A stretch of 64,000 bases of DNA from Thalassobacter stenotrophicus (lineage in GTDB: Bacteria; Pseudomonadota; Alphaproteobacteria; Rhodobacterales; Rhodobacteraceae). Both the position numbers and the translations under genes were made by a program. Below are positions 1-8,789 of the stretch, piece after piece. The notes under the pieces were generated by a model, which worked only from the letters and a program-made list of their open reading frames with translations, was not told where the DNA came from and did no database searches. The stretch lies in contig NZ_CYRX01000011.1 in the NCBI RefSeq assembly GCF_001458315.1, positions 124,001 to 188,000 of the forward strand, given 5' to 3'. The first letter of the stretch is position 1, and every line of letters begins with the position of its first letter.

Positions 1-1
1 A

Positions 2-124
2 TTGCTGGGCACTTGGCTCGGGGTCAAGGCGCACCGCCTCATCCCAGAGCGTCTGTTCTTTGCAGTAACTTACGTTTTGCTAACCTGCACGGGCAGCAAA
101 CTGATCTATGACGCACTTGCCTAG
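2..124 (+). CDS. TauE/SafE family sulfite exporter, C-terminal end (partial)
   Basis: Only the last 40 codons are in the window; the gene starts upstream. The frame opens at base 2 and ends with TAG at 122-124. The peptide reads LLGTWLGVKAHRLIPERLFF, then a hydrophobic stretch ending GSKLIYDALA. A small-residue turn, a basic segment with P-E-R-L-F and a final membrane helix is the usual C-terminus of TauE/SafE anion exporters. The family moves sulfite, sulfoacetate or other organic anions across the inner membrane. The stop codon shares the 4-base CTAG with the stop of the convergent gene at 121-423. The substrate cannot be told from this fragment. Confidence 0.6.
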   Translation: MLGTWLGVKAHRLIPERLFFAVTYVLLTCTGSKLIYDALA

Positions 125-423
125 GCGTCGTCAGATGCCTGAAGCGGGTCAATCGTGTCCTCATAGGACTGGCCAGACGCCACAAGACACATCCGCCCAT
201 CTGGCATCGTCACCGTAATCGTCCAAGACCCGGTATCATCCGAGGCAAACACCTCAACCACACCGTTATTCGCCCCCAGTCCAAGACTGCGACGCGTTTC
301 ACCAAACTTTTCCGACAAACGGCTCAAAACCGTGTCACGCTTTCCACAAACTTCGGCAGCCGCCGGCAAAGAGGACCACACGGTCACCCCGATCAAAGCT
401 GCTGTAAAAATAGATGTCTTCAT
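121..423 (-). CDS. small secreted protein of unknown function
   Basis: A 100-residue protein with a clear signal peptide: M-K-T-S start, hydrophobic core IFTAALIGVTVWSSL, and an A-x-A cleavage site near residue 22-24 (PAAAE). The mature part is about 77 residues with two cysteines (CGKRD near the start and MCLVAS near the end) that could form one disulfide in the periplasm. The segment around VVEVFASDDTGSWTITVT resembles small periplasmic beta proteins common in Roseobacter genomes, but I do not recognise a named family. It is convergent with the exporter end to its left and stands alone on its strand. Confidence 0.75.
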   Translation of the reverse strand: MKTSIFTAALIGVTVWSSLPAAAEVCGKRDTVLSRLSEKFGETRRSLGLGANNGVVEVFASDDTGSWTITVTMPDGRMCLVASGQSYEDTIDPLQASDDA

Positions 424-738
424 GGTCTAACCTTACCTAACCTTCGTGTGTGAAGGAGAGCTGACAAACGCCGGGATCGCTGGGACAAATCCGGCCTACG
501 CCAAACTCTCCCCTGTGTTGGTGGCCGTTTCCCCAACAAGCGAGGCCGACCCTTCTGATGCAGCCAACCTGAGCTAAACTGCTTAGAAAAAAGTTAAGCT
601 CGCGCATTTTCTCGCCTAGCGTGTGTTTTTCCGGCGCCAAGCCAACCCTCACGCAACAAAACGTCCCAAATACACGTTCCGACTTGCGTCATATTACCAG
701 CCGTGCAAAACCATGCCGCAGCGCAGAAGGATTTGACC
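424..738. other. intergenic stretch, divergent promoter region
   Basis: These 315 bases separate the small secreted protein (leftward) from the malyl-CoA enzyme (rightward), so they should hold both promoters. A short direct repeat, CTAACCTTAC followed by CTAACCTT, lies at about 426-442 just before the leftward gene. I see no RNA gene, no good small ORF and no recognisable operator. Overlapping reading frames here have neither ribosome site nor family signature. Confidence 0.5.
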
Positions 739-1602
739 ATGACCCACCCCTACCGCTCCGTTCTCTATATTCCCGGCTCAAAAGAGCGCGCATTGGAAAA
801 GGCAAAGACCCTTCCAGTGGACGCCATCATCTTCGATCTTGAGGATGCCGTGGCCGTTGATGAAAAAGAAAACGCACGCCACACCCTCGCCGCCGCGCTT
901 ACCGCTGGCGGCTACGGCGATCGCGCCCAGATCGTGCGGATCAACGCGCTCGACACCGATTGGGGCCACGCCGATGTCGCCGTTATCGCGCCCACCGGGC
1001 CACAGGCGGTCCTCCTGCCCAAAGTGAACTCCGCGGCGGACATCAATGCCCTCAGCGCCCTGCTGGACGCCCACCCCGCCTGCGCCGACACCACAATCTG
1101 GGCCATGATGGAAAGCCCCCTCGGCATCCTCAACGCCCTCGAAATCGCGCAAGCCCCTCGGATGGGCGGCTTTATCCTCGGCACAAACGATCTCGCCAAG
1201 GATCTCAACACCCGCTTCCGTGCGGACCGTGAACCCCTGCTCACCTCGCTGCAAATGTGCCTGCTCGCGGCGCGCGCGGCGGGCATTGTGTGCGTCGATG
1301 GTGTCTATAATGCGTTCAAAGACGCCGAAGGCCTTGCTGCCGAATGCGCCCAAGGTCGCGACATGGGCATGGACGGCAAAACGCTGATCCACCCCGCGCA
1401 GGTCGACGTCTGCAACACCGCCTTTTCCCCGTCTGAGGCAGAAATCGACCTTGCCCGCCGCCAAATCGACGCGTTTGAGGCCGCCGAAGCCGAAGGCCTA
1501 GGCATCGCTGTCGTAGACGGTAAGATCGTTGAGAATCTGCACGTGGAAACCGCGCGCAAAACCCTCGCCATGGCCAACGCCATCGCAACCGCAGCGGAGT
1601 AA
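739..1602 (+). CDS. mcl2: HpcH/HpaI-family CoA ester lyase, probably (3S)-malyl-CoA thioesterase
   Basis: A 287-residue TIM-barrel enzyme of the citrate-lyase beta/malyl-CoA lyase family. It opens YRSVLYIPGSKERALEKA and carries IIFDLEDAV (31-39), substrate arginine R69 (VRIN), E125 in MMESPLGI and D151 in GTNDLAKDLN, the Mg and CoA-ester binding residues of the family. The ATG at 739 is preferred over an in-frame ATG at 703 because AGAAGG lies 8 bases before it. Rhodobacter sphaeroides has two paralogs, malyl-CoA lyase (Mcl1) and the shorter malyl-CoA thioesterase (Mcl2); as I recall, Mcl2 lies next to mesaconyl-CoA hydratase and sdh, as here. Assignment to Mcl2 is therefore by length and synteny. 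Role: releases malate at the end of the ethylmalonyl-CoA pathway. Confidence 0.75.
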   Translation: MTHPYRSVLYIPGSKERALEKAKTLPVDAIIFDLEDAVAVDEKENARHTLAAALTAGGYGDRAQIVRINALDTDWGHADVAVIAPTGPQAVLLPKVNSAADINALSALLDAHPACADTTIWAMMESPLGILNALEIAQAPRMGGFILGTNDLAKDLNTRFRADREPLLTSLQMCLLAARAAGIVCVDGVYNAFKDAEGLAAECAQGRDMGMDGKTLIHPAQVDVCNTAFSPSEAEIDLARRQIDAFEAAEAEGLGIAVVDGKIVENLHVETARKTLAMANAIATAAE

Positions 1603-1608
1603 ATCTCA

Positions 1609-2154
1609 ATGGCACTTTTGATCGCGGGCATCGCCCTTTGGTGGGCCGCGCACCTGTTCAAACGCGTGGCTCCGGGCCTGCGCGGTCAAATGGGCACCGC
1701 AGGCAAAGGCATCGCCGCCGTCCTGATCATCGGCAGCATCGTGTTGATGGTTCTGGGCTACAAAGCGGCCGACTTTGTCCCCGTCTGGCAACCGCCCAGC
1801 TTTATGACACACATCAACAACCTGCTGATGTTGCTGGCGTTTTACCTTTACGGCGTGGGCGCGGCCAAGGGCACGCTGGCGGCCAAAATCCGCCACCCCC
1901 AACTGACCGCCTTCAAAACATGGGCCGTCGCGCACCTGCTGGTGAACGGCGATGTTGCGTCGATCCTGCTGTTTGGGGGCCTGCTCGCATGGGCCGTCGT
2001 CAGCGTCATCCTTATCAACCGCGCCACTGAGTGGGAGCGGCCCAAGGCCGTCTCCGTCAAAGGCGACATCAAGGCGCTGATCATCGGCCTCGTGCTGATG
2101 GCCATCGTCATGGCAATTCACGTTTGGGCGGGTGTCTCGCCCGTAGGAGGCTAA
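1609..2154 (+). CDS. NnrU family integral membrane protein
   Basis: A 181-residue protein with about five membrane segments. Family marks are the early AAHLFKRVAPGLR motif, MLLAFYLYG in the middle, and the AVAHLLVNGDVASILLFGG signature near residue 110-125, where the histidine, asparagine and aspartate are typical of NnrU. The family is named after a gene beside nitric-oxide-reductase loci, but members occur widely in Rhodobacterales without denitrification and the biochemical role is unknown. It starts 6 bases after the malyl-CoA enzyme and is followed 3 bases later by the DUF1737 gene, so it belongs to the same transcription unit. Confidence 0.8.
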   Translation: MALLIAGIALWWAAHLFKRVAPGLRGQMGTAGKGIAAVLIIGSIVLMVLGYKAADFVPVWQPPSFMTHINNLLMLLAFYLYGVGAAKGTLAAKIRHPQLTAFKTWAVAHLLVNGDVASILLFGGLLAWAVVSVILINRATEWERPKAVSVKGDIKALIIGLVLMAIVMAIHVWAGVSPVGG

Positions 2155-2157
2155 CTC

Positions 2158-2361
2158 ATGCAACTCTATCGCTTTTTGTCCGAGGACGACACATCCGCCT
2201 TCTGCCACAAAGTCACCGACGCCCTGAACAAAGGCTGGACGCTCTACGGCTCTCCCACGCAAACCTTTGACCCCGTCAAAGGCATCATGCGCTGCGGCCA
2301 AGCCGTCACAAAAGACGTCGAAGGCACCTACACGCCCGACATCAAACTCGGAGAACAATAA
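2158..2361 (+). CDS. DUF1737 domain protein
   Basis: A 67-residue soluble protein beginning MQLYRFLSEDDTSAFCHKV and containing the LNKGWTLYGSPTQTFD motif. The pattern Y-R-F-L ... V-T-x-A-L-N-x-G-W-x-L-Y-G-x-P is the DUF1737 signature; no function is established. The start is supported by GTAGGAGG 7-8 bases upstream. Its TAA stop overlaps the ATG of mesaconyl-CoA hydratase by one base (TAATG), indicating translational coupling within the operon. Confidence 0.8.
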   Translation: MQLYRFLSEDDTSAFCHKVTDALNKGWTLYGSPTQTFDPVKGIMRCGQAVTKDVEGTYTPDIKLGEQ

Positions 2362-3392
2362 TGGCCAAAACCAATCCCGGTCGCTTCTTTGAGGATTATC
2401 AGCTCGGCCAAACCATCGAACACGCGGTCCCACGCACGGTGTCCGGGGGCGAGCGCGCGCTCTATCACGCGCTCTATCCAGCCCGCCACGCGCTCTATTC
2501 CTCAGACGCGTTCGCACAGGCCAGCGGCCTGCCCGGCAGCCCGATTGATGACCTTGCCGCATTCCACGTGATTTTCGGCAAAACTGTGCCGGACGTGTCC
2601 CTGAACGCCGTCGCCAACCTAGGCTACGCCGAAGGGCGCTGGCACCTGCCGGTCTACGCAGGCGACACGCTGCGCTCGACCTCGGAAGTTATTGGCCTGA
2701 AACAAAACTCCAACGGTAAAACCGGAGTGGTTTATGTCCGCACACGCGGGCTGAACCAACGGGACGAAACCGTGATGGACTATGTCCGCTGGGTCATGGT
2801 GCGCAAGCGCGACATCGACGCGCCGGCCCCCGAAACCGTGGTGCCAACGCTGTCCAAATCCATCGCGGCCAGCGACCTCGTAATCCCACAGGGGCTGACC
2901 TTCGCGGACTACAATTTCACCCTCGCCGGGGAGCCGCATCGCCTGTCCGATTACACAATCGGAGAGCAGATCGACCACGTTGACGGCGTCACCATCGAAG
3001 AGGCCGAGCACATGATCGCCACGCGCCTGTGGCAAAACACGGCCAAGGTGCATTTCGACGCCACCTTCCGCCCCGACGGGCAGCGCCTGATCTATGGCGG
3101 CCATGTAATCTCGATGGCACGTGCTTTGTCTTTCAATGGCTTGGCCAACGCACAAATGATCGTCGGCCTGAACGCAGGCGCACACGCAAACCCCTGCTTC
3201 TCGGGTGATACGGTCAAAGCATGGTCCGAAGTCTTGGACATCGCCGAAACCTCAGCCCCCGGTGTGGGTGCGATTCGCCTGCGGCTGGTTGCAACCAAAG
3301 GTGGCGCGCCCTTCGTTCTGCGCGGCGAAGACGGCAAATACGATCCCAACGTTCTGCTTGATCTGGACTACTGGGCGCTGATGCCACTTTGA
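2361..3392 (+). CDS. mch: mesaconyl-CoA hydratase, MaoC-type
   Basis: A 343-residue double hot-dog (MaoC) hydratase. It begins GRFFEDYQLGQTIEHAVPRT and contains GLPGSPIDDLAAFHVIFGKTV and LNAVANLGYAEGRW. The second half has FDATFRPDGQRLIYGGHVI, the family's second substrate-binding segment. Length and motifs fit the (2R,3S)-beta-methylmalyl-CoA dehydratase/mesaconyl-CoA hydratase of the ethylmalonyl-CoA pathway for acetate assimilation in bacteria lacking isocitrate lyase. Context agrees: a malyl-CoA enzyme upstream and succinate dehydrogenase downstream. It is the last gene of the four-gene unit before a 273-base gap. Confidence 0.85.
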   Translation: MAKTNPGRFFEDYQLGQTIEHAVPRTVSGGERALYHALYPARHALYSSDAFAQASGLPGSPIDDLAAFHVIFGKTVPDVSLNAVANLGYAEGRWHLPVYAGDTLRSTSEVIGLKQNSNGKTGVVYVRTRGLNQRDETVMDYVRWVMVRKRDIDAPAPETVVPTLSKSIAASDLVIPQGLTFADYNFTLAGEPHRLSDYTIGEQIDHVDGVTIEEAEHMIATRLWQNTAKVHFDATFRPDGQRLIYGGHVISMARALSFNGLANAQMIVGLNAGAHANPCFSGDTVKAWSEVLDIAETSAPGVGAIRLRLVATKGGAPFVLRGEDGKYDPNVLLDLDYWALMPL

Positions 3393-3412
3393 CAAGGCGT
3401 AGGGCCGCGCGG

Positions 3413-3540
3413 TGTGATCACAAATCACACGACTCACACCTGCGGCCCGCACCGGGCGACCCAACGTCGCCAAAATGCACAACTAAACAGCCTGCCTATA
3501 CGTGATCACACCAAAACCATTCGTGATCACATATGGGCCG
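3413..3540. promoter_or_regulatory. three GTGATCAC palindromes ahead of sdhC
   Basis: The 8-base palindrome GTGATCAC occurs three times: 3414-3421 (inside the 10-base palindrome TGTGATCACA, 3413-3422, followed by another half site AATCACAC), 3502-3509 and 3533-3540. All lie in the 273-base gap between mch and sdhC; the last is 125 bases before the sdhC start. Repeated identical palindromes in one promoter region suggest operators for a dimeric regulator of the GntR or CRP/FNR type, but the TGTGA/TCACA halves are not at the standard CRP spacing. The protein is unknown. Confidence 0.5.
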
Positions 3541-3665
3541 ATGCGTCGATTTGCGCGCCCCTTTGATGGGAATATCGGCTTGTTCCACGTGACTCTTGGC
3601 GAAAAACTCTTATGCATAAACGCCAACAATGACCGACAAAATTACAACCAGAAAGGGACGTGCCC

Positions 3666-4046
3666 ATGGCTGACGTCAAAAAGGTAGAGCGACCCCTCTC
3701 CCCGCACCTCCAGGTTTATCGCCCCCAATTGACCTCGATCTCGTCGATTTTGGTGCGCATCACCGGCATCGCATTGCTCGGCCTCTCGACTTTGGTCGTG
3801 GCATGGTTCTTGGCCGCCGCATCCTCCGAAACCGCATTCGCGGCGATGGACGGGTTCCTGCGCAGCTGGTTCGGCAGCCTGATCATGCTCGGCGGCGTTT
3901 GGGCCTTTGTGTATCACATGCTGGGCCGTCTGCGGCACCTCCTGTGGGACTTCGGCTACTGCGTTGACGTGCCCACATCCGAAAAACTGGCGATCGGCAT
4001 GTTGGGCCTTTCGACACTGGTCACCCTGATCGTCGCGCTCGTCTGA
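3666..4046 (+). CDS. sdhC: succinate dehydrogenase cytochrome b556 subunit
   Basis: A 126-residue membrane anchor with three transmembrane helices. It begins MADVKKVERPLSPHLQVYRP and carries the ubiquinone-site motif SISSILVRITG (S27, R31), then H84 in YHMLGRLRHLLWD, the axial heme b ligand motif. ATG at 3666 is chosen over an in-frame GTG at 3660 because AAAGGGA at 3651-3657 gives 8 bases to the ATG and only 2 to the GTG. First gene of sdhCDAB. With SdhD it anchors complex II and passes electrons to ubiquinone. Confidence 0.95.
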   Translation: MADVKKVERPLSPHLQVYRPQLTSISSILVRITGIALLGLSTLVVAWFLAAASSETAFAAMDGFLRSWFGSLIMLGGVWAFVYHMLGRLRHLLWDFGYCVDVPTSEKLAIGMLGLSTLVTLIVALV

Positions 4047-4070
4047 GCCGCACAAGCAAGGAAACATCCC

Positions 4071-4445
4071 ATGCAACGTTATTTGACTGATCGAAAACGC
4101 GCTGATGGCTTGGGCTCCGGCCGTCACGGCACGCACCACCACTGGCACATGATGATGACGTCTCTGGCGCTCGTCGTGGTTGTGCCTGTGTTTTTGGTGA
4201 CATTCTTGGCCGGCTTTGGCGGCACATACGCAGAGGTCGTGGCCTACTTCAGCCAGCCTGTTCCTGCGATTATTGTGGCCCTCAGCCTCATCGTCACTAT
4301 CTCCCACGTGACCAGCGAAGCCGTTGTCGCCGTTGAGGACTATGTCCACGGCGCGCGCGGTAAGCTGCTGATCATTGGGTTGAACTGGTTCTCCTACATT
4401 CTCATCGCCGTTGGCCTGTTCGCCATTGCGCGCATGGCTCTCTAA
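4071..4445 (+). CDS. sdhD: succinate dehydrogenase hydrophobic membrane anchor
   Basis: A 124-residue three-helix membrane protein. It has a basic, histidine-rich N-terminus ([14 protein letters not shown]) facing the cytoplasm, a middle segment with [17 protein letters not shown] that holds the expected heme-ligand histidine and the conserved D-Y pair near the quinone site, and a last hydrophobic helix. It begins 24 bases after sdhC and ends 17 bases before sdhA. SdhD sequences are poorly conserved; the call rests on position, size and the H...EDY motif. Confidence 0.92.
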   Translation: MQRYLTDRKRADGLGSGRHGTHHHWHMMMTSLALVVVVPVFLVTFLAGFGGTYAEVVAYFSQPVPAIIVALSLIVTISHVTSEAVVAVEDYVHGARGKLLIIGLNWFSYILIAVGLFAIARMAL

Positions 4446-4462
4446 AACAGGGAAGTTTGAAA

Positions 4463-6274
4463 ATGGCTGCATACGACTACGAGACGCATGAATATGACGT
4501 CGTGGTGATCGGCGCTGGTGGCGCTGGTCTTCGCGCGACTTTGGGCATGGCTGAGCAAGGTCTGCGGACCGCTTGCGTGACCAAAGTGTTCCCCACACGC
4601 TCCCACACTGTGGCGGCACAGGGCGGCATCGCGGCCAGCTTGGGCAATATGGGCCCTGACAGCTGGCAGTGGCACATGTACGACACCGTCAAAGGCTCCG
4701 ACTGGCTGGGCGACACCGACGCGATGGAATACCTCGCGCGCGAAGCCCCCAAAGCGGTCTATGAGCTAGAGCACTACGGCGTGCCGTTCTCGCGCACCGA
4801 AGAAGGCAAAATCTACCAGCGGCCCTTCGGCGGCCACACCACCGAATACGGCGAAGGCCCCCCCGTGCAGCGGACCTGTGCCGCAGCCGACCGCACCGGC
4901 CACGCCATTCTGCACACGCTCTATGGTCAGTCGCTGAAAAACAACGCTGAGTTCTACATCGAATACTTCGCGATCGACCTGATCATGTCCGAAGACGGGC
5001 AGTGCCAAGGCGTTCTGTGCTGGAAACTCGATGACGGCACCTTGCACCTGTTCAACGCCAAGATGACCGTTCTGGCCACTGGCGGCTACGGGCGCGCGTA
5101 CTTCTCGGCCACGTCTGCACACACCTGCACAGGTGACGGCGGCGGCATGGTTGCCCGCGCGGGCCTCGCGCTACAGGACATGGAGTTCGTGCAATTCCAC
5201 CCCACCGGGATCTACGGCTCCGGCTGCCTGATCACCGAAGGCGCACGCGGCGAAGGCGGCTACCTGACCAACTCCGAAGGCGAGCGGTTCATGGAACGCT
5301 ACGCGCCGACCTACAAAGACCTCGCCTCGCGCGATGTGGTCTCGCGCTGCATGACGATGGAAATCCGCGAGGGCCGCGGCGTGGGCGCCGAAGGCGATCA
5401 CATCCACCTGCACCTCAACCACCTGCCCCCAGAAACACTGGCCGAACGCCTGCCCGGCATCTCGGAATCGGCACGCATTTTTGCGGGCGTGGACCTGACC
5501 AAAGAGCCCATCCCAGTTCTGCCCACGGTGCACTACAACATGGGCGGCGTGCCCACGAACTACTGGGGCGAAGTGCTCGCACCCACCAAGGACAAGCCCG
5601 ATAACGTCGCTCCCGGCCTGATGGCTGTGGGTGAGGCAGGCTGCGCCTCGGTCCACGGCGCCAACCGTCTGGGCTCTAACTCACTGATCGACCTCGTGGT
5701 CTTTGGCCGCGCCGCTGCTATCCGCGCCGGTCAAATCGTCGATCCCAAAACCCCCAACCCCGAGCTGAACCAACGCTCCGTGGACATGGCTCTGGCCCGC
5801 TTCGACGGCCTGCGTCACGCCCGCGGTCAGGTCGGCACCGCCGAACTGCGCCTTGAGATGCAGAAAACCATGCAGGCCGACGCCGCCGTTTTCCGCACCG
5901 ACAAGACACTCGCTGAGGGCAAGGACAAGATGGACGACGTCGCCTCCAAAATGGACGACATCGCCGTCACCGACAACAGCCTGGTGTGGAACTCGGACCT
6001 GATGGAAACCCTCGAATTGGCCAACCTGATGCCCAATGCCGTGGCCACCATCACAGCCGCCGAGGCCCGCAAAGAAAGCCGTGGCGCCCACGCTCACGAG
6101 GATTACCCAAACCGGGACGACGAAAACTGGCGCAAGCACAGCCTCGTCTGGTTCACAGGCAAAAACGGCGCGGCCAAACTGGACTACCGCGGCGTTCACC
6201 TCGAACCCCTCAGCAGCCACAACGAAGGCGGCATTGACCTCAAGAAAATCGCGCCAAAAGCGCGGGTGTATTGA
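4463..6274 (+). CDS. sdhA: succinate dehydrogenase flavoprotein subunit
   Basis: The 603-residue catalytic subunit. It has a Rossmann FAD motif ([13 protein letters not shown], 13-25), the flavinylation histidine H48 in [11 protein letters not shown], the [20 protein letters not shown] active-site segment near 240-260, and [20 protein letters not shown] near 395-415. It oxidises succinate to fumarate in the TCA cycle and links to the C4 products of the neighbouring ethylmalonyl-CoA pathway genes. ATG at 4463 is chosen over an in-frame TTG at 4457 because GGGAAG at 4450-4455 is correctly spaced for the ATG. Confidence 0.97.
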   Translation: MAAYDYETHEYDVVVIGAGGAGLRATLGMAEQGLRTACVTKVFPTRSHTVAAQGGIAASLGNMGPDSWQWHMYDTVKGSDWLGDTDAMEYLAREAPKAVYELEHYGVPFSRTEEGKIYQRPFGGHTTEYGEGPPVQRTCAAADRTGHAILHTLYGQSLKNNAEFYIEYFAIDLIMSEDGQCQGVLCWKLDDGTLHLFNAKMTVLATGGYGRAYFSATSAHTCTGDGGGMVARAGLALQDMEFVQFHPTGIYGSGCLITEGARGEGGYLTNSEGERFMERYAPTYKDLASRDVVSRCMTMEIREGRGVGAEGDHIHLHLNHLPPETLAERLPGISESARIFAGVDLTKEPIPVLPTVHYNMGGVPTNYWGEVLAPTKDKPDNVAPGLMAVGEAGCASVHGANRLGSNSLIDLVVFGRAAAIRAGQIVDPKTPNPELNQRSVDMALARFDGLRHARGQVGTAELRLEMQKTMQADAAVFRTDKTLAEGKDKMDDVASKMDDIAVTDNSLVWNSDLMETLELANLMPNAVATITAAEARKESRGAHAHEDYPNRDDENWRKHSLVWFTGKNGAAKLDYRGVHLEPLSSHNEGGIDLKKIAPKARVY

Positions 6275-6375
6275 GCCTCAGCACCCCATACGGACCGGGA
6301 TCGACCGTGGCCCCCGCGCCATGGTCGACTGCCCCCCTCGCACCGACGACACCCGACACCTAAGGAGAGCGACCC

Positions 6376-7155
6376 ATGGCACAATTTACCCTGCCTAAGA
6401 ACTCCAAGATCACCGTGGGCAAAACATGGCCCAAGCCCGAAGGCGCCACCAACGTTCGCAAGTTTCAGATCTATCGCTGGAACCCCGAAGACGGCAAAAA
6501 CCCCCAACTCGACACCTATTTCGTCGATATGGATACCTGCGGTCCGATGGTTTTGGACGGCCTCATCAAGATCAAAAATGAGATCGACCCCACACTGACC
6601 TTCCGCCGGTCCTGCCGCGAAGGCATCTGTGGCTCCTGCGCGATGAACATCGACGGCATCAACACACTCGCCTGCATTTACGGCATGGATGAGGTGAAGG
6701 GCGACGTCAAAATCTATCCGCTGCCCCACATGGAAGTCGTCAAGGATCTGATCCCCGACCTGACCCACTTCTACGCGCAGCACGCCTCCATTATGCCGTG
6801 GCTGGAAACCAAGACCAACCGCCCCGCCAAGGAATGGCGCCAGTCCATCGAAGACCGCAAAAAGCTCGATGGCCTGTATGAATGCGTGATGTGCGCGTCG
6901 TGCTCGACATCCTGCCCCAGCTACTGGTGGAACGGCGACAAATACCTCGGGCCAGCCGCCCTCCTACATGCCTACCGCTGGATCATCGATTCGCGCGATG
7001 AGGCCACGGGTGAGCGTTTGGATGCTCTCGAAGACCCCTTCAAGCTGTATCGCTGCCACACAATTATGAACTGCTCCAAGACCTGCCCCAAGGGTTTGAA
7101 CCCCGCCAAGGCAATCGCGTCGATCAAGCAGATGATGGTTGAGCGTCACGTCTAA
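6376..7155 (+). CDS. sdhB: succinate dehydrogenase iron-sulfur subunit
   Basis: A 259-residue electron-transfer subunit with all three cluster motifs: [2Fe-2S] CREGICGSC followed by LAC; [4Fe-4S] [12 protein letters not shown]; and [3Fe-4S] [15 protein letters not shown] strong AAGGAGA ribosome site lies 7 bases before the ATG. The 101-base spacer after sdhA is longer than the other gaps in the operon but shows no terminator. The gene ends the operon and is followed by two hairpin terminators. Confidence 0.97.
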   Translation: MAQFTLPKNSKITVGKTWPKPEGATNVRKFQIYRWNPEDGKNPQLDTYFVDMDTCGPMVLDGLIKIKNEIDPTLTFRRSCREGICGSCAMNIDGINTLACIYGMDEVKGDVKIYPLPHMEVVKDLIPDLTHFYAQHASIMPWLETKTNRPAKEWRQSIEDRKKLDGLYECVMCASCSTSCPSYWWNGDKYLGPAALLHAYRWIIDSRDEATGERLDALEDPFKLYRCHTIMNCSKTCPKGLNPAKAIASIKQMMVERHV

Positions 7156-7175
7156 GCGGCGCCAAATCCTATCGC

Positions 7176-7204
7176 AAAAGGCACCTTCGGGTGCCTTTTT
7201 CATT
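7176..7204 (+). terminator. Rho-independent terminator of sdhCDAB
   Basis: A perfect 10-bp stem AAAAGGCACC/GGTGCCTTTT (7176-7185 and 7190-7199) closes a TTCG tetraloop and runs into T residues. It begins 20 bases after the sdhB stop. The UUCG loop makes a very stable RNA hairpin. Confidence 0.92.
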
Positions 7205-7244
7205 TGGATCAAACCACTGGGCAGTCCTTGGCAGTCCTCAAAGA

Positions 7245-7276
7245 AAAAGCGCCCCATGCTGGTGGGGCGCTTTTCT
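7245..7276. terminator. second hairpin terminator after sdhB, possibly bidirectional
   Basis: A 12-bp perfect stem AAAAGCGCCCCA/TGGGGCGCTTTT (7245-7256 and 7263-7274) with a 6-base loop. A-tract on one side and T-tract on the other let it work in both directions. It backs up the sdh terminator, but lies 185 bases beyond the end of the leftward EamA gene, so its use by that gene is uncertain. Confidence 0.8.
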
Positions 7277-7460
7277 TATTTCACCGGGTATGGCCATGGA
7301 TCAGGGACCAAATCCTACGGTGGCGGGAGCCTTAATGAGACCAGAGAAACCACCCCAAGCCCGGTTTTTAACGAGATAAAACAATACTCACTAATCTAGA
7401 ACACACAAAGAACATTAACCATATTTCTCCATCGGGCCAGTACGGATTCCCTTACTTTCG
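7277..7460. other. intergenic stretch between sdh terminators and EamA gene
   Basis: Together with the two terminators this completes a 305-base gap between convergent genes. The remaining 184 bases are more A+T-rich than the flanks (7371-7440 especially) and contain no convincing ORF, RNA gene or further hairpin. Confidence 0.5.
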
Positions 7461-8345
7461 TCAGATTTTCGCCACATTGGCCCGTTGTGGCCAAACCTCT
7501 AGCACAGCGGCCACCACAACCAGACCGCCGCCAAACACCTCTAACGGTGTCAAAACCTCACCCGCCAAAAGCGCGGCACCGGCCGTCCCGATCAGCACTT
7601 CGGCCATCAACAAAATCCCAACACGCGCGGGGTCCAATCGTGCCGTGGCCCACAACAGCCCCGCAATCGAAACGCCCCACCAGATCCATCCGGTTCCAAT
7701 CGCCAACCCGATCTGCGCAAGCGTCACGGCGTTCGGCATCGGCTCCAACACCACCGCAAGACACAGCGCCGTGGCCAGCGCTCCAAGCGAAAACAACCAC
7801 GCCGCCAAGACCGGCGGCAGCGCAGGCTTGGCCCGCAGGACCGTCGTCGTTACCGACCAACACACCCCCGAAATCAGCCCAAACCATTCGCCCAGGGACT
7901 TGGGCACCGGCGCACCGCCCCCCGCGCTAAGCATCAGGCTCAGGCCGCACAATCCAAACCCAATCGCGACATATCGCAGAACCGGCGTGTGCCAGCCCAT
8001 CACGTATCGCGCAATCAGGGTGCTCCACACCGGAGTGAGGAAAAACAACAGGATCACAAGCGCGACGCGCCCATAGATAAACCCAATCGAATAAAGCGCA
8101 AACGCCCCACCGCCCATAACCAAGGCCCAGCGCGTCATCCGATGCGGCCCGGTCGCAGCGCGCCAGTACCGCAGGGCAAAGGGCGTCAAACCCGCAACAG
8201 ACGCCGCTGCAATCACCGCTGTCCCCCAAGGCCCCGCCAAGCCCAGCGCCTCCATCTGGCGCACAGGCAACCAGTAAAACCCCCACAGAATCCCTGTGGC
8301 GATCACTATCAACGATGCAAATTTGGTGGTGCGTTCAACGGACAT
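7461..8345 (-). CDS. EamA/DMT family drug-metabolite transporter
   Basis: A 294-residue inner-membrane protein with about ten transmembrane helices in two repeated EamA halves, the architecture of the drug/metabolite transporter superfamily. The opening SLIVIATGILWGFYWLPVRQME is the typical first EamA helix; the second half has AEVLIGTAGAALLAGEVLTPLEVFGGGLVV, the conserved last two helices. Substrates of such proteins are usually unknown small metabolites or amino acids. Start at 8345 has GAGGCG upstream, inside a small hairpin (8350-8355 with 8361-8366). It is the only gene between two gaps, so probably monocistronic. Confidence 0.85.
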   Translation of the reverse strand: MSVERTTKFASLIVIATGILWGFYWLPVRQMEALGLAGPWGTAVIAAASVAGLTPFALRYWRAATGPHRMTRWALVMGGGAFALYSIGFIYGRVALVILLFFLTPVWSTLIARYVMGWHTPVLRYVAIGFGLCGLSLMLSAGGGAPVPKSLGEWFGLISGVCWSVTTTVLRAKPALPPVLAAWLFSLGALATALCLAVVLEPMPNAVTLAQIGLAIGTGWIWWGVSIAGLLWATARLDPARVGILLMAEVLIGTAGAALLAGEVLTPLEVFGGGLVVVAAVLEVWPQRANVAKI

Positions 8346-8789
8346 AAAACGCCTCTATCCGAGGCGACTGCCAAAAACAAACGCCCCAAGGTCGCGGATC
8401 ATCACGGCTGCGCACACGCGCTCTTAGGCCAACAGCACCCGCATATAACCGCCATTCCCCAAACGCCGGAATTCACGCCAGCCAACTCAAGGCCTCTGGC
8501 GCATCATAGAAAACGCAGCACCAGGAAACCCTTCAACCTTGTCGCGCGAAATCTAGTCCAACCATGGTTTTGGAAACGGGGGCCAGCACCCAACCGGCCA
8601 GCCATTTCAGTGCAGGGGCCCATCTTTAGGCGCCTCTCCACGAAGAAGGCAGTCCATAATCAGCATCAAGAAGACGAAATGCAGTCACCCAAAGGAACCG
8701 GGCCTCAAAACAAACGCGCAGCACCTGGCATTAAGAAACGACAGCCATCACTCAGCAAAACGGCCTTCAACACAAAGGCCGATGCGGAA
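8346..8789. other. 444-base intergenic region upstream of the EamA gene
   Basis: Lies between the end of the carboxypeptidase gene and the start of the EamA gene, both leftward. A short inverted repeat CGCCTC/GAGGCG (8350-8366) sits at the ribosome site of the EamA gene. A long open frame crosses the region on the plus strand, but it runs antisense through both neighbours and looks like a G+C shadow. No terminator with a T-tract is visible after the carboxypeptidase gene. Confidence 0.5.

Noticed and set aside
3413-3430. Canonical CRP site
   Set aside because: TGTGA and TCACA are present but separated by 7 rather than 6 bases, so it is reported as a palindrome cluster instead.
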